DNA of 64,000 bases from Sulfitobacter sp. HNIBRBA3233 (GCF_040149665.1 NZ_JBEFLP010000001.1:1798001-1862000), one strand, 5' to 3'. Numbered from the stretch's first letter, positions 17,769-27,601 are shown. The notes: generated from the sequence alone by a model not told the origin. Numbers and translations: made by a program.

Positions 17769-17855
17769 GAGATGTATCCCCGTGTGCCCGGTCCTTAAGG
17801 ATGCGCTTTTCGCGTCTAATCCGGGTCAGTTTGCCTTCGTCCAATAAGGCACGAA

Positions 17856-17877
17856 GGGCGCGGATTATACCGCGCCC
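17856..17877 (-). terminator. Hairpin between bztA and bztB (partial terminator or mRNA stabiliser)
   Basis: An eight-base perfect stem GGGCGCGG/CCGCGCCC with a six-base loop lies just after the bztA stop. No T-run follows on the minus strand, so read-through into the permease genes is expected. Such hairpins commonly set binding protein in excess over permease. Confidence 0.55.
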
Positions 17878-17891
17878 TCCGGCTGTCGTTT

Positions 17892-18908
17892 TTAGCGGAA
17901 AGGTGGGCTGTAAAGCAGGCCGCCGTCTGTCCACTGCGCGTTCAGACCGCGCGCCAGACCGATTGGCGTTTCTTCACCGATGTTCTTGGCAAAGATTTCA
18001 CCGTAGTTGCCCTGGGTTTCGATTGCGCGCTTGGCCCAATCGGCATCCAGACCCAGCATGGAGCCCAGCTCGCCCTCGGTGCCCAGCAGGCGGGCGACTT
18101 CGGGATTGTTTGTGCCCGATGCCATTTCAGCAACGTTGGCCGACGAAACGCCCAGCTCTTCTGCTGTGATCAGCGCGTTCAGAGTCCAGCGCACGATGTC
18201 GCCCCACTCGTTGTCGCCGTGACGTACCAGTGGGCCCAGTGGCTCTTTGGAAACGATCTCGGGCAGCAGGATGTGCTCGCCTGGGTTTTCGAAGGTCGCG
18301 CGTGTGGCGGCCAGACCGGAAGCGTCTGTCGTGTAGACGTCGCAGGCACCGGCAAGGTACTGCTGCTGTGCTTCGGCGTTGGTTTCAATCGGCACGGGCT
18401 CGTAGCTGATGTTGTTCTTGCGGAAGTAGTCCGCGAGGTTCAGCTCGGTTGTTGTGCCGGTCTGGATGCAGACGGTCGCGCCGTCCAGATCCTTGGCCGA
18501 CGAAACGCCCAGTGCTTTTGGCACCATGAAGCCCTGACCATCGTAGTAGTTGATGCCGGTAAATTCGAACTTCAGGTCGTTGTCACGGCTGAATGTCCAT
18601 GTGGTGTTGCGTGCCAGCATGTCGATCTCGCCGGATGCCAGCGCGGTGAAGCGTGTCTTGCCGGTTGTCGGAACGAATTCAACGGCGTTCGGGTCGCCCA
18701 GAACGGCGGCGGCAACTGCGCGGCAAACTGCCACGTCAAAGCCTTTCCATTCGCCGTTGGCGTCAGGTGCGGCAAAGCCCACAAGGCCCGTTGTCACACC
18801 GCAGTTCAGTTTGCCGCGCGACTTGACATCGTCAAGCGTGGCTGCGGCTGCTGCACTGGCGGACAGACCAACGACGGTCAGCGCGCCAAGAATGTAAGAT
18901 TTCTTCAT
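17892..18908 (-). CDS. bztA: Periplasmic amino-acid-binding protein (BztA/AapJ)
   Basis: 338 residues. The start at 18908 is chosen for the signal peptide MKKSYILGALTVVGLSASA, cleaved near AAAAAT-LDD, and for a preceding GGAAGAGG-type ribosome site. The mature protein begins LDDVKSRGKLNCGV and has WKGFDVAVCRAVAAAV and GTTTELNLADYF, typical of family 3 solute-binding proteins for polar amino acids. It delivers glutamate-family amino acids to the BztBCD transporter. It is first in the operon. An upstream extension to 19010 has no family support. Confidence 0.94.
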   Translation of the reverse strand: MKKSYILGALTVVGLSASAAAAATLDDVKSRGKLNCGVTTGLVGFAAPDANGEWKGFDVAVCRAVAAAVLGDPNAVEFVPTTGKTRFTALASGEIDMLARNTTWTFSRDNDLKFEFTGINYYDGQGFMVPKALGVSSAKDLDGATVCIQTGTTTELNLADYFRKNNISYEPVPIETNAEAQQQYLAGACDVYTTDASGLAATRATFENPGEHILLPEIVSKEPLGPLVRHGDNEWGDIVRWTLNALITAEELGVSSANVAEMASGTNNPEVARLLGTEGELGSMLGLDADWAKRAIETQGNYGEIFAKNIGEETPIGLARGLNAQWTDGGLLYSPPFR

Positions 18909-19105
18909 TTTTACCTCTTCCTGAGTTTCCGCCATGGTTAAGACGGAGATAACGGCGCTTTGCGCGCCGGTGGCGATACTGCACGGGTTTCCCCGCGTAG
19001 TGGCCGTCACTGTGGGCGGATTTGCGCCAAAAGGTCAAGGGCGGGCCGGTCAATTTTGAGGCGACGAGACAGCTTGACCCAGGGGCAATGCCTGTATTTT
19101 AGCTT

Positions 19106-19816
19106 CTACCGCTGGGCGAGAGCGAACATCCGCGTCGCGTGCAGGAATGCCTCATGTTTAAGCGCCGCAAGCGCAGTCGCCTCTTCGTCCTCGCCCCACT
19201 GCTCTTCCTGCCAGATCTCGTCGAGCCGGGAGATACGCCAGATTTCGTCCGCGGGCCGGACCTGTTGCGCTGCCGCAAAACCGAGCACCAGAGACCCCGA
19301 CAGGCTCACAAGATCGTGAAAGGCGGCAAGTTCGAACGAATCCAGCCGTGCGGTATGGCTGTGAAGCACTTCGAGCGCCGCAGGATCCTGTGGCTGGTGC
19401 ATGACGCCCACCCGCGGCTCCAGACGCGCGCCCAGCGCCTGATGCGCCCAGTCCAGCATCGGATCCCAGATTTCCGCCTGCCGCGCCACCAGTTCTTCGG
19501 GGCGATCGGCGCGGTAGCACAAGAGATCGCTGTCGCCGTAGGCCGCCAGCATCTCGACGACCTCCTGCTTTTGCACCGCCACCTTGTCGATCGCGGCATT
19601 CGCCGTTTTGGTCACCGGCATCGTGTGCGGCTTGATCTCTTTTTCCTGCGCGTCCCACTCCAGCGCGATCGCTTCGGCCATAGCACGGGTCGGGACGGCA
19701 AGCGGGCGTTTGGCAGGTGTCTTTACCGGACGACCGTCCAGCGCGACGGAATAGCCTGCGGGATGTTCCACCACATCGGCGGCTTTCCAGAACCGTTTCG
19801 CCTTCCATTCGCTCAT
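19106..19816 (-). CDS. ATP12-family F1-ATPase assembly chaperone
   Basis: 236 residues with the family pattern RFWKAADVVEHPAGYSVALDGRPVKTPAKRPL at the N-terminus, then MPVTKTANAAIDKV and CYRADRPEELVARQ. In mitochondria ATP12 binds the F1 alpha subunit during assembly. The bacterial homologue is assumed to act similarly. Its start overlaps the HAD phosphatase stop (ATGA), so it is the last gene of the rarA-crcB-rluC transcript. Confidence in the family is high. The bacterial role is inferred. Confidence 0.92.
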   Translation of the reverse strand: MSEWKAKRFWKAADVVEHPAGYSVALDGRPVKTPAKRPLAVPTRAMAEAIALEWDAQEKEIKPHTMPVTKTANAAIDKVAVQKQEVVEMLAAYGDSDLLCYRADRPEELVARQAEIWDPMLDWAHQALGARLEPRVGVMHQPQDPAALEVLHSHTARLDSFELAAFHDLVSLSGSLVLGFAAAQQVRPADEIWRISRLDEIWQEEQWGEDEEATALAALKHEAFLHATRMFALAQR

Positions 19817-20499
19817 GTCTCTTCCTTCCAGATCTCTTCGAGCAGCGGCACAAGCGCGGTGAAATCCGCGATCAGATGTGTCGCCGAAGCCAGCCTTTCG
19901 GCTGGATGATAGCCCCAGCCGACCCCGATGCCAGTGATCCCGGCAGAGGCGGCCATTTCCATGTCAAAGCTCGTATCGCCGATCATCACCGCATCCGGCG
20001 CATCGATTCCGGTTTCGGAAAGCGCGGTTTCCAGCATGGCGGGGTGCGGCTTGGACGGATGGAAATCCGACACCTGCTGGGTGATGAAATAGCCTTCGAG
20101 GCCGTGCCCCTCGATCAGCTTGTCGAGCCCGCGTCGCGACTTGCCCGTCGCCACCCCGAGCAGCACCTCGTCCCGTGCGCGCAGGCGGTCCAGCGCGTCA
20201 CGCGCACCGGGGTAAAGCGGCGAGGATTGCGCGGCCCCCTGCGCGGCGCGCAGGGCCACATAGGCGTCCTTGTACCCATCGACCAGCCGCCGGTGGGTGG
20301 TCACACCCGCCTGCGGCGCGAGAAGTGGCATCATCACCTCCAGCGACAGGCCGACATGGGACAGAACGGACGCGCGGTCGGGCGGCGCAAGGCCCTCGGC
20401 CTCGAAGGCGAGCGTCATCGCGCCAAGAATATCCGCCTGGCTGTCGACCAACGTGCCATCCACGTCGAAGACCACCAGACGCAGGCGGTCGTCACTCAT
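19813..20499 (-). CDS. HAD-family hydrolase (phosphoglycolate phosphatase-like)
   Basis: 228 residues from the ATG at 20499, which overlaps the rluC stop. HAD motif I is VVFDVDGTLVDS (nucleophile Asp12, acid Asp14). The motif III lysine lies near KPHPAM. Motif IV is MIGDTSFDMEMAASAG. A helical cap follows motif I, as in the Gph/PGMB-type subfamily. The substrate is probably a small phosphate ester but cannot be read from sequence. It is linked by overlaps to rluC upstream and ATP12 downstream. Confidence 0.9.
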   Translation of the reverse strand: MSDDRLRLVVFDVDGTLVDSQADILGAMTLAFEAEGLAPPDRASVLSHVGLSLEVMMPLLAPQAGVTTHRRLVDGYKDAYVALRAAQGAAQSSPLYPGARDALDRLRARDEVLLGVATGKSRRGLDKLIEGHGLEGYFITQQVSDFHPSKPHPAMLETALSETGIDAPDAVMIGDTSFDMEMAASAGITGIGVGWGYHPAERLASATHLIADFTALVPLLEEIWKEET

Positions 20500-21542
20500 C
20501 CCCAGTCTTCCTCGAACGGGTCTTCGGGTACGTCCGATGGCTGCCACTGGAAGGTGTCCCAGGTGCGGGCCATGTGGTCCGGCAAGGGGGCCGTCAGATG
20601 CAGGATCGCGCGGGTCGCGGGGTGTTCGATCTTCAGGCTGCGGGCGTGCAGATGCAGCTTCTTAGACAGCTCTCCGCCCAGCTGCGCGCCCCAGCCGTCG
20701 CCGAGGTTTTCCTGACCCGACCCGCCGTATTTGCCGTCGCCCACGATCGGATGCCCGATTTCGGCCATATGCGCGCGCAGCTGGTGCGTCCGTCCGGTGA
20801 CCGGGATCAGCGCCATCCAGCAGCAGCGGGTGCCGGCTTGTTCCAACGTGGTGTAATCGGTTGTCGCGCGCTTTGCGCCGGGCGTGTCATCGACTTCGGC
20901 GGGATGGACGGCGACCATCTTCTCCCCCTCGCCGCGCTTGCCGTGCCCACCGGCCTTGACCAGCCCGTACTTGATGGTCCCGTCCCGCGGCTGCGGCACA
21001 CCGGCAACGGCAGCCCAGTAGATCTTGCGCGTCTCGCGGTGCCGGAAATTCGCCGTCAGCGCCTTCGCCGCCTCGCGGGTGCGCGCCAGCAGCAACACGC
21101 CTGACGTATCCTTGTCGATCCGGTGCACCAGACGCGGCCGTTCCTCCAGATCGAACATCAAAGCCTCGCTCAGCGCGTCGACGTGGCGTTCGCCCATCCC
21201 CGACCCGCCCTGCACCGCAAGGCCCGGCGGCTTGTTCAGGGCGATCACGTGGTCATCGCGGTAGATCACGCAGGAGCGGATGAATTTCGCGTCCGCCTCG
21301 CTGATGCCGCCACGCTCCGGCGCGGGAGCCTTGGTGTCGGGCAAGGGCGGAATGCGCACCTGCTGGCCGACCTCGATGCGGGTCGATCCCTTGACCCGCC
21401 CGCCGTCGACGCGGATTTCCCCCTTGCGGCACATCTTGTCGACACGCCCCTGCGGGATATGCGGAAACAGGCGCTTGAACCAGCGGTCAAGCCGCTGATC
21501 CCCGTCGCCTTCGGCCACGGTGATGGTCTGGACACGGCTCAT
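20496..21542 (-). CDS. 23S rRNA pseudouridine synthase, RluC/RluD family
   Basis: 348 residues from the ATG at 21542. An N-terminal S4-like RNA-binding domain (QRLDRWFKRLFPHIPQGRVDKM, then KGEIRVDGGRVK) precedes the catalytic domain. That domain has HRIDKDTSGVLLLA, where the Asp after RI is the nucleophile, and GRTHQLRAHM near the end. It isomerises uridines in 23S rRNA. Position and sequence fit RluC better than RluD, but this is not certain. Its start overlaps the crcB stop as ATGA. A longer frame into crcB is rejected. Confidence 0.9.
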   Translation of the reverse strand: MSRVQTITVAEGDGDQRLDRWFKRLFPHIPQGRVDKMCRKGEIRVDGGRVKGSTRIEVGQQVRIPPLPDTKAPAPERGGISEADAKFIRSCVIYRDDHVIALNKPPGLAVQGGSGMGERHVDALSEALMFDLEERPRLVHRIDKDTSGVLLLARTREAAKALTANFRHRETRKIYWAAVAGVPQPRDGTIKYGLVKAGGHGKRGEGEKMVAVHPAEVDDTPGAKRATTDYTTLEQAGTRCCWMALIPVTGRTHQLRAHMAEIGHPIVGDGKYGGSGQENLGDGWGAQLGGELSKKLHLHARSLKIEHPATRAILHLTAPLPDHMARTWDTFQWQPSDVPEDPFEEDWG

Positions 21543-21919
21543 GCAAATACTCCCCGGGCCAGCAAAAGGCCCAACATCAATCCCGCGATACTCAACCCCA
21601 CGGACAGCGCCACATAGGCACCTGCCGCAGCGATCTGCCCCCGTTCGACCAAGGTCACGGTTTCCAGCGAAAAGGCGGAAAACGTCGTGAACCCGCCCAG
21701 CAGGCCGGTCATCACGAAGGGGCTGAGGTGCGTCAGACCCTTCTGCGCCGCCGCGACGACGAAAACGCCCATCAGGAACGACCCGATCACGTTGACGCCC
21801 AGAACCGCGACAGGAAACTCCTGCGGACCGGTCAGGCGCAACACGCCCACCCCCACGAGAAAGCGGGCCGCGGCACCGATGGCACCGCCCGTGGCAACAA
21901 GAGCAACAGTTGAAATCAT
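21539..21919 (-). CDS. crcB: Fluoride exporter CrcB/Fluc
   Basis: 126 residues with four hydrophobic segments. Family motifs are GGAIGAAARF near the N-terminus, VNVIGSFLMG, and GLLGGFTTFSAFSLE, which lines the fluoride pore. Fluc proteins work as antiparallel dimers that release fluoride from the cytoplasm. The gene overlaps rluC and lies 45 bases downstream of rarA. I see no fluoride riboswitch in that small gap, so expression probably follows the operon. Confidence 0.94.
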   Translation of the reverse strand: MISTVALVATGGAIGAAARFLVGVGVLRLTGPQEFPVAVLGVNVIGSFLMGVFVVAAAQKGLTHLSPFVMTGLLGGFTTFSAFSLETVTLVERGQIAAAGAYVALSVGLSIAGLMLGLLLARGVFA

Positions 21920-21964
21920 GCCGCGTCTGTCCGCCCTGACGCGGCAAATGTCAAGCATGGGGCC

Positions 21965-23278
21965 CTAGCCGCCCCGCTTGCTCCGCAGCTTCGCGAAATA
22001 GTCGAGCCGCTTCTTCAACTCACGCTCGAACCCGCGTTCGACCGGCTGGTACATCTCTTCGCGCGCCATGCCGTCCGGGAAACAGTTCTGCCCCGAAAAT
22101 CCGTCTTCGGCGTCATGGTCGTAGGCATATCCCTTGCCGTAGCCGAGGTCCTTCATCATCGAGGTCGGCGCGTTCAGGATATGCTTGGGCGGCGGTTCGG
22201 ATCCGGTCTTCTTGGCCGCGCGGCGCGCTGCCTTGTAGCCCACGTAGGCCGCGTTCGATTTCGGCGCCAGCGCGAGGTAGACAACCGCCTGCGCCAGCGC
22301 AAGCTCGCCCTCGGGAGAGCCGAGCCGCTCGTAGGTTTCCCAGCTTTGCAGGCAGACTGCCTGCGCCTGGGGATCGGCCAGACCGATATCTTCGACCGCC
22401 ATCCGCGTGATCCGCCGCGCGAGGTATCGCGGGTCCTCCCCGCCTTCCAGCATCCGCGCGAACCAGTACAAAGACGCATCAGGATCGCTGCTGCGCACCG
22501 ATTTATGCAGGGCCGAGATCAGGTTGTAGTGTTCGTCCCCGCCCTTGTCATATTGCGCCGCGCGCTTTGACAGCCGCTTGCCCAGAGCTTCGGGATCAAG
22601 AGGATCGTCGCCTTTCCACGCAGCGATCTGTTCGATCAGGTTCAGCAGTGCGCGCCCATCCCCGTCGGCCATATCCAGAAGCTGCTGGCGCGCTTGGGGT
22701 GTGACCGGCAACGGCCGGCCCAATTCGGTCTCGGCACGTTGGGCGAGCCCTTCCAGATCCTCCCCGTCCAGCCGCTCCAGAACCAGAACCTGCGCACGGC
22801 TCAGCACGGCGCGGTTCAACTCGAAGCTTGGGTTCTCTGTGGTGGCCCCGACCAGCAGGATCGTGCCGTCCTCCATATGGGGCAGAAACCCGTCCTGCTG
22901 CGCCTTGTTGAAGCGGTGGATCTCGTCCACGAACAAAAGCGTGCCCTGCCCGGTCTCGCGGCGCTGCTTTGCGGCCTCGAACACCTTGCGCAGCTCTGGC
23001 ACGCCACTGAAAATCGCGCTGATCTGGACGAAATGCAGATCGGTCTCATCCGCCAGCAGACGCGCGATCGTCGTCTTGCCGACGCCCGGCGGCCCCCAGA
23101 AGATTAGCGAACTCAGCGCGCCGTCCTGCAACATCGCGGTCAGCGGCGCGTCCGGCCCCAGAATCTGGTCCTGCCCGATGACCTCGGCCAGCGTCTTGGG
23201 GCGCAGCCGGTCGGCAAGAGGCCGGTGCGCGCTTTCCGTGGCCGGTGTCGTGGCTGCGGTTCCGAAAAGATCTGCCAT
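21965..23278 (-). CDS. rarA: Replication-associated recombination ATPase RarA
   Basis: 437 residues. It has the AAA+ Walker A GPPGVGKTT (62-70), Walker B with DEIHRFNKAQQD, and a sensor region GATTENPSFELN. The C-terminal MgsA-type tetramerisation domain includes HKSVRSSDPDASLYWFARMLEGG. RarA acts at stalled replication forks and interacts with single-strand DNA-binding protein. Three bases separate it from the protease gene upstream, so the two are co-transcribed. Confidence 0.95.
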   Translation of the reverse strand: MADLFGTAATTPATESAHRPLADRLRPKTLAEVIGQDQILGPDAPLTAMLQDGALSSLIFWGPPGVGKTTIARLLADETDLHFVQISAIFSGVPELRKVFEAAKQRRETGQGTLLFVDEIHRFNKAQQDGFLPHMEDGTILLVGATTENPSFELNRAVLSRAQVLVLERLDGEDLEGLAQRAETELGRPLPVTPQARQQLLDMADGDGRALLNLIEQIAAWKGDDPLDPEALGKRLSKRAAQYDKGGDEHYNLISALHKSVRSSDPDASLYWFARMLEGGEDPRYLARRITRMAVEDIGLADPQAQAVCLQSWETYERLGSPEGELALAQAVVYLALAPKSNAAYVGYKAARRAAKKTGSEPPPKHILNAPTSMMKDLGYGKGYAYDHDAEDGFSGQNCFPDGMAREEMYQPVERGFERELKKRLDYFAKLRSKRGG

Positions 23279-23281
23279 GCC

Positions 23282-24658
23282 CTACCCCCTGAACCGCATC
23301 GTGATCCGGCGCGCCCCGCGCTGGACGACCATCTCGATCCGCCGCATCTGTCCATCTAGCAGCTGCGCCACGTCGTCGGGATGCGCGGGGACAATACCGT
23401 TGACGGCAAGGATGACATCCCCGGCGCGCAGCCCCGCCCGCGCGGCGTATGGGCCTGAGTCGGTCACGGCCACACCTTCGATTTCGAGCGGCAGGTTCAG
23501 CTCCGACAGGACGGCCGGATTGATCCGAACGACCGACAGCCCCGGAAAGGCACTTTGGGTGTCCAGCGTGACGGGATCGCGCGGGGGATCCTCTGGCGCC
23601 GCGATCAGGGCGACACGCGCCGTGCGTTCCTCCTCGCCCCGCGAGAACCCGACCTCGGCCTCGGCGCCCAGCCCCGCAACACTCATCCGGTAGATCATCT
23701 CGGCGGGGGTGTTCACCGGCTGGCCTCCGACGGTGAGGATCACATCGCCGACCTCCAGCCCCGCTGCACGGAAGGGGCTGACCGCATGCAGCCCCGAGAT
23801 GATCAGCCCGCCCGAGCGATCAAAGCCGAGGGTTGCCGCCATATCCGCATCGAGCGGCTGGCCGCTGATACCGGCCCAGGGCTTGCCGAAACTCGTCGCA
23901 CCGCTGCGCGCCTGCGCGACGAAAGCCGCGACAAGATCCGCAGGGATGGCGAAGCCGATGCCGTTGGAACCGCCCGAGCGCGTCAGGATCGACGTATTCA
24001 CCCCGATCAGACGCCCGTCCACATCGACCAGCGCCCCGCCGGAGTTGCCGGGGTTGATCGGTGCGTCCGTCTGGATGAAATACCCCTGACCGCCGCCACC
24101 GGATGCCCCCGACCGCGCGAGGCCCGACACGATCCCGCTGCTGACGGTCTGGCCGACGCCGAAAGGGTTTCCGATGGCGAGCGCCAATTCACCGACCTCG
24201 ACACTGTCGCTGTCGCGCAGGTCGAGAAAGGGCAGCGGATCGGGCGCGTCGATCTTGAGAATGGCAAGGTCCGCCTCTTCGTCGCCCAGAAGCACCCGCG
24301 CCTGAAATTCGCGCCGGTCAGCGAGCACCACACGGATGTCCGTGGCCATGCCGACAACATGGTAATTGCTGACCACGATGCCGTCCTCCGACAGGATCAC
24401 CCCCGACCCCAGCGAGTTCTGGACCCTCGGCTTGCGCTCGGCAAAAGGGTCGCGAAAGAAGCGTTCGAAGAACGGATCGGATTGCAACGGGGTGCCACGT
24501 TGCTGGCGCATGATGCGCGCATAGATGTTCACCACCGCAGGAGCAGCCTGTTTGACCACGGGAACAAAGCTCATCCGCATTTCGGCTGCCGATTGTGGCA
24601 CCTGCTGCGCGATGGCCGGAGCGGTGAGGAAAATCAGTAGAAGGGCGATATATCTCAT
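23282..24658 (-). CDS. Periplasmic Do-like serine protease (HtrA/DegQ family)
   Basis: 458 residues with a signal peptide (about 1-18, ending AIAQ). The trypsin-like catalytic triad is visible: His100 in SNYHVV, Asp130 in EADLAIL, and Ser206 in GNSGGALV. Two PDZ domains follow, the second ending with a GDVILAVNGIVPAHPDD segment. It degrades or refolds misfolded envelope proteins. Length fits DegP/DegQ. It is the first gene of the leftward operon that continues through rarA, crcB, rluC, the HAD gene and ATP12. Confidence 0.93.
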   Translation of the reverse strand: MRYIALLLIFLTAPAIAQQVPQSAAEMRMSFVPVVKQAAPAVVNIYARIMRQQRGTPLQSDPFFERFFRDPFAERKPRVQNSLGSGVILSEDGIVVSNYHVVGMATDIRVVLADRREFQARVLLGDEEADLAILKIDAPDPLPFLDLRDSDSVEVGELALAIGNPFGVGQTVSSGIVSGLARSGASGGGGQGYFIQTDAPINPGNSGGALVDVDGRLIGVNTSILTRSGGSNGIGFAIPADLVAAFVAQARSGATSFGKPWAGISGQPLDADMAATLGFDRSGGLIISGLHAVSPFRAAGLEVGDVILTVGGQPVNTPAEMIYRMSVAGLGAEAEVGFSRGEEERTARVALIAAPEDPPRDPVTLDTQSAFPGLSVVRINPAVLSELNLPLEIEGVAVTDSGPYAARAGLRAGDVILAVNGIVPAHPDDVAQLLDGQMRRIEMVVQRGARRITMRFRG

Positions 24659-24761
24659 GGGTCTGATATGCGCTTCCGCGAGACCGCGCGCAACAACGCG
24701 CCCGATGTTTTTCCTCCGCCCGGATCGTGACCGCCAGGCGCGCGCCCCTCAAGAACGCAAA

Positions 24762-24787
24762 AGGCCCCGCTGTTGCCAGCGGGGCCT
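24762..24787 (-). terminator. Terminator after rplQ (end of the alpha operon)
   Basis: An eleven-base perfect stem AGGCCCCGCTG/CAGCGGGGCCT with a TTGC loop. On the minus strand it is followed by TTTTGCG, a weak but real T-run. It lies 22 bases after the rplQ stop. Confidence 0.85.
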
Positions 24788-24808
24788 CGCGCGCCAGAGC
24801 GGCGGAAT

Positions 24809-25228
24809 TTATTCTGCTGCGTCATCCTCGGCAGCGACGCGTGCCTTGTCGGACGCGCCTTTGGCGTCACGGTCACGGTCGACGAACTCGATGATCGCCA
24901 TTGGCGCCATGTCGCCATAGCGGAAACCGGCCTTCAGGATACGGACGTAGCCGCCCTGACGGTCCTTGTAGCGTGGTCCCAGAATGTCGAAGAGTTTCGC
25001 AACATACTGATCTTCTTTCAGGCGGGCGCGGGCCTGACGGCGGGCGTGCAGATCGCCACGCTTTGCCAGCGTGATCATCTTTTCGATGATCGGGCGCAGT
25101 TCTTTCGCCTTTGGAAGCGTTGTCTTGATTTGCTCATGTTCGATGAGCGAGCCTGCCATGTTTGCAAACAGCGCCTTGCGGTGCTCATGTGTGCGGTTCA
25201 GGCGGCGGTATCCACGTGCGTGACGCAT
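24809..25228 (-). CDS. rplQ: 50S ribosomal protein L17
   Basis: 139 residues from the ATG at 25228 ([20 protein letters not shown]), the conserved L17 start. A short acidic/alanine tail follows the conserved core, making it slightly longer than in E. coli. It binds 23S rRNA near the exit tunnel region. It is the last gene of the rpsM-rpsK-rpoA-rplQ unit. It is separated from rpoA by 135 bases that contain a GGTGCGC palindrome. Confidence 0.98.
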   Translation of the reverse strand: MRHARGYRRLNRTHEHRKALFANMAGSLIEHEQIKTTLPKAKELRPIIEKMITLAKRGDLHARRQARARLKEDQYVAKLFDILGPRYKDRQGGYVRILKAGFRYGDMAPMAIIEFVDRDRDAKGASDKARVAAEDDAAE

Positions 25229-25328
25229 AGTCTTTCTCCAGTACTGATGCCCTCTACGGGCGGTTTTGCTTTGTCCGGCTGGCGTGCGTAGCGCCAGCTC
25301 TCCTTGGGGTCTGCCCGACCCGGGGGTG

Positions 25329-25359
25329 TGCAGGGTGCGCGGGTAAGGCGCACCCTGCA
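25329..25359. repeat. GGTGCGC palindrome between rpoA and rplQ
   Basis: A perfect 12-base inverted repeat TGCAGGGTGCGC/GCGCACCCTGCA with a seven-base loop lies immediately after the rpoA stop. It is the best-developed copy of the palindrome family seen at 32328, 47706, 47742, 50527 and 58384. Confidence 0.8.
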
Positions 25360-25363
25360 AAAC

Positions 25364-26380
25364 TTAAAAGTTGTCTTCGAACTTCTTGGCCAGATCCTCG
25401 ATGTTGTCCGGTGGCCAGTCCTCGACGTCCATGCCGAGGTGCAGACCCATGCCCGACAGCACTTCCTTGATCTCGTTCAGGGACTTGCGGCCGAAGTTCG
25501 GCGTGCGCAGCATCTCGGCTTCGGTCTTCTGGATCAGATCGCCGATGTAGACGATATTGTCGTTCTTCAGGCAGTTGGCCGAACGCACGGACAGTTCCAG
25601 CTCGTCCACCTTCTTCAGCAGAAGCGGGTTGAATTCCAGACCGTCGTCATCGTCCTGACGCGAAGCGCTTTCAGGCTCGTCGAAGTTGACGAAGATGCCC
25701 AGCTGGTCCTGAAGGATACGCGCGGCGAATGCCACGGCATCATCCGGCGTGATCGATCCGTCTGTTTCCACCTTCATGGTCAGCTTGTCATAGTCGAGCA
25801 CCTGACCTTCACGGGTCGGCTGCACGTCGTAGGACACTTTCTTGACCGGCGAATAGATCGCATCGATCGGGATCAGCCCGATTGGCGCATCCTCGGGCTT
25901 GTTCTTGTCGGCCGACACATAGCCTTTGCCGGTGTTGACCATCAGTTCCATGTAGATATCCGCACCGTCGTCGAGGTGGCAGATCACGTGGTCACGGTTG
26001 AGGATCTCGATACCGGCGGTTTCCGAGATATCACCGGCGGTGACAACACCCGGACCCTTCGCGGAGATCGACAGGCGCTTGGGCCCCTCAACTTCCATGC
26101 GGATCGACACACCCTTGAGGTTCAGGATGATGTCGGTGACGTCTTCGCGCACACCGGCGACGCTGGAAAACTCGTGCAGAACGTTGTCGATCTGGACAGA
26201 GGTGATGGCCGCCCCCTGAAGCGAGCTCATCAGAACGCGACGCAGCGCGTTGCCCATGGTCAGACCAAAGCCGCGCTCAAGCGGTTCGGCCACAACTGTC
26301 GCCTGACGGGCAGGATCGTTGCCGGGTTTGACGTCAAGCTGCTGTGGCTTGATCAGTTCGGCCCAATTTTTGTGGATCAT
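25364..26380 (-). CDS. rpoA: DNA-directed RNA polymerase subunit alpha
   Basis: 338 residues from the ATG at 26380 ([17 protein letters not shown]). The N-terminal domain carries the assembly segment [19 protein letters not shown]-like around residues 35-53. The C-terminal domain has the UP-element-binding helix-hairpin region [13 protein letters not shown] and [14 protein letters not shown]. The length is normal. It dimerises to nucleate RNA polymerase assembly. As usual in alphaproteobacteria, rpsD is not present in this alpha operon. Confidence 0.99.
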   Translation of the reverse strand: MIHKNWAELIKPQQLDVKPGNDPARQATVVAEPLERGFGLTMGNALRRVLMSSLQGAAITSVQIDNVLHEFSSVAGVREDVTDIILNLKGVSIRMEVEGPKRLSISAKGPGVVTAGDISETAGIEILNRDHVICHLDDGADIYMELMVNTGKGYVSADKNKPEDAPIGLIPIDAIYSPVKKVSYDVQPTREGQVLDYDKLTMKVETDGSITPDDAVAFAARILQDQLGIFVNFDEPESASRQDDDDGLEFNPLLLKKVDELELSVRSANCLKNDNIVYIGDLIQKTEAEMLRTPNFGRKSLNEIKEVLSGMGLHLGMDVEDWPPDNIEDLAKKFEDNF

Positions 26381-26494
26381 GTGTCCCTCCATTCCTGTCT
26401 GCGCCCGTATGTCCGACCGGAGCAGCACCTCGAGGTTTCAAAAAGTCGTAGGGGGCCCGTGCGGATGCACGAGCCCCAATCGCAAATGTATCGC

Positions 26495-26887
26495 TTAAAC
26501 GCGGCGGCGCTTCGGAGGGCGGCAGCCGTTGTGCGCCATCGGTGTCACATCACGGATCGAGGTGATGTTGAAACCGGCGGCGGCCAGTGCGCGCAATGCG
26601 CTTTCACGGCCGGAACCGGGGCCTTGCACTTCGACTTCCAGCGTTTTCACGCCGTGTTCCTGTGCCTTGCGGCCAGCATCTTCGGCAGCCATCTGGGCGG
26701 CATAGGGTGTCGATTTACGCGACCCTTTGAAGCCCATTGTGCCAGCCGAAGACCAGCTGATCGCATTACCCTGAACGTCAGAGATCAGGATCTTCGTGTT
26801 GTTGAAAGAAGAGTTCACATGCGCCACTCCCGCGGCGATGTTCTTGGAGACCTTACGCTTTGTGGTCCGACGTGTATCGCGTGCCAT
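26495..26887 (-). CDS. rpsK: 30S ribosomal protein S11
   Basis: 130 residues starting [20 protein letters not shown]. It has the conserved segments [15 protein letters not shown] and, at the end, [12 protein letters not shown]11 binds 16S rRNA in the platform next to S6 and S18. It lies 12 bases downstream of rpsM and 114 bases upstream of the rpoA start, in the usual order. Confidence 0.99.
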   Translation of the reverse strand: MARDTRRTTKRKVSKNIAAGVAHVNSSFNNTKILISDVQGNAISWSSAGTMGFKGSRKSTPYAAQMAAEDAGRKAQEHGVKTLEVEVQGPGSGRESALRALAAAGFNITSIRDVTPMAHNGCRPPKRRRV

Positions 26888-26899
26888 TGATGCGTCTCC

Positions 26900-27268
26900 T
26901 TATTTCTTCTTGCCGGCAATGGCCTTTGCGGGGCCTTTGCGGGTACGTGCGTTGGTGTGCGTGCGCTGGCCACGAACGGGCAGGTTGCGGCGGTGGCGCA
27001 GGCCACGGTAGCAGCCAAGGTCCATCAGGCGCTTGATGTTCATCTGAACGTCACGGCGCAGGTCACCCTCGACGGTGTAATTCTCGTCGATGTGCTCGCG
27101 GATTTTCAGGATCTCGGCATCCGAAAGTTCGTTGATGCGACGCGATTGTTCGATGCCGACAGCTTCGCAGATCGCTTTCGCGGAGGAGTTGCCGATACCG
27201 GTGATATATGTGAGGGCGATTGGAACCCGCTTTGCAGTCGGGATGTTAACGCCGGCGATACGTGCCAC
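26900..27268 (-). CDS. rpsM: 30S ribosomal protein S13
   Basis: 122 residues. Translation begins with a GTG at 27268, preceded by AAGGA nine bases upstream. The protein opens (M)[14 protein letters not shown] and contains [20 protein letters not shown], the conserved C-terminal region that contacts the P-site tRNA. It is the first gene of the alpha operon here. Upstream is a roughly 390-base gap with a likely promoter and structured leader. Confidence 0.99.
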   Translation of the reverse strand: MARIAGVNIPTAKRVPIALTYITGIGNSSAKAICEAVGIEQSRRINELSDAEILKIREHIDENYTVEGDLRRDVQMNIKRLMDLGCYRGLRHRRNLPVRGQRTHTNARTRKGPAKAIAGKKK

Positions 27269-27424
27269 GTGTCATATTCCTTTTCGTTGCGGGTCCGTAG
27301 CTCCAGACCCTTTTTTCACAACGTAAGCCCGCGGGTTTGTCCCCCGTCGGGCTACAGCTGATCAGGTGATCTTGCGGTCGGATCCGGGTCCGGTCCGCAG
27401 TTTGATTCTCTTTCGAGATGGTGC

Positions 27425-27453
27425 TGACTAGGGGCTTTTCGCGGGGGCGTCAA
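27425..27453 (-). promoter_or_regulatory. Putative promoter of rpsM-rpsK-rpoA-rplQ
   Basis: On the minus strand TTGACG (27453-27448) and TAGTCA (27430-27425) are separated by 17 bases, about 157 bases before the GTG start of rpsM. Confidence 0.5.
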
Positions 27454-27601
27454 CCCGGCGGCGCTCATGGTTGTCAAAGTCGCCACGTCACCGCCTACCA
27501 TGCCCTTATATATGGGCACCGAAGGCAGACCAAACACCCCCTCGCCGGCTAATTTTCCGCTCCACCAGAACGTCGACGGAGAGCGGACTGCCCATGAAGC
27601 G

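Noticed and set aside
21543-21947. An in-frame extension of rluC into crcB
   Set aside because: The RluC family begins at the conserved S4-domain start at 21542, and the extra residues overlap crcB completely.
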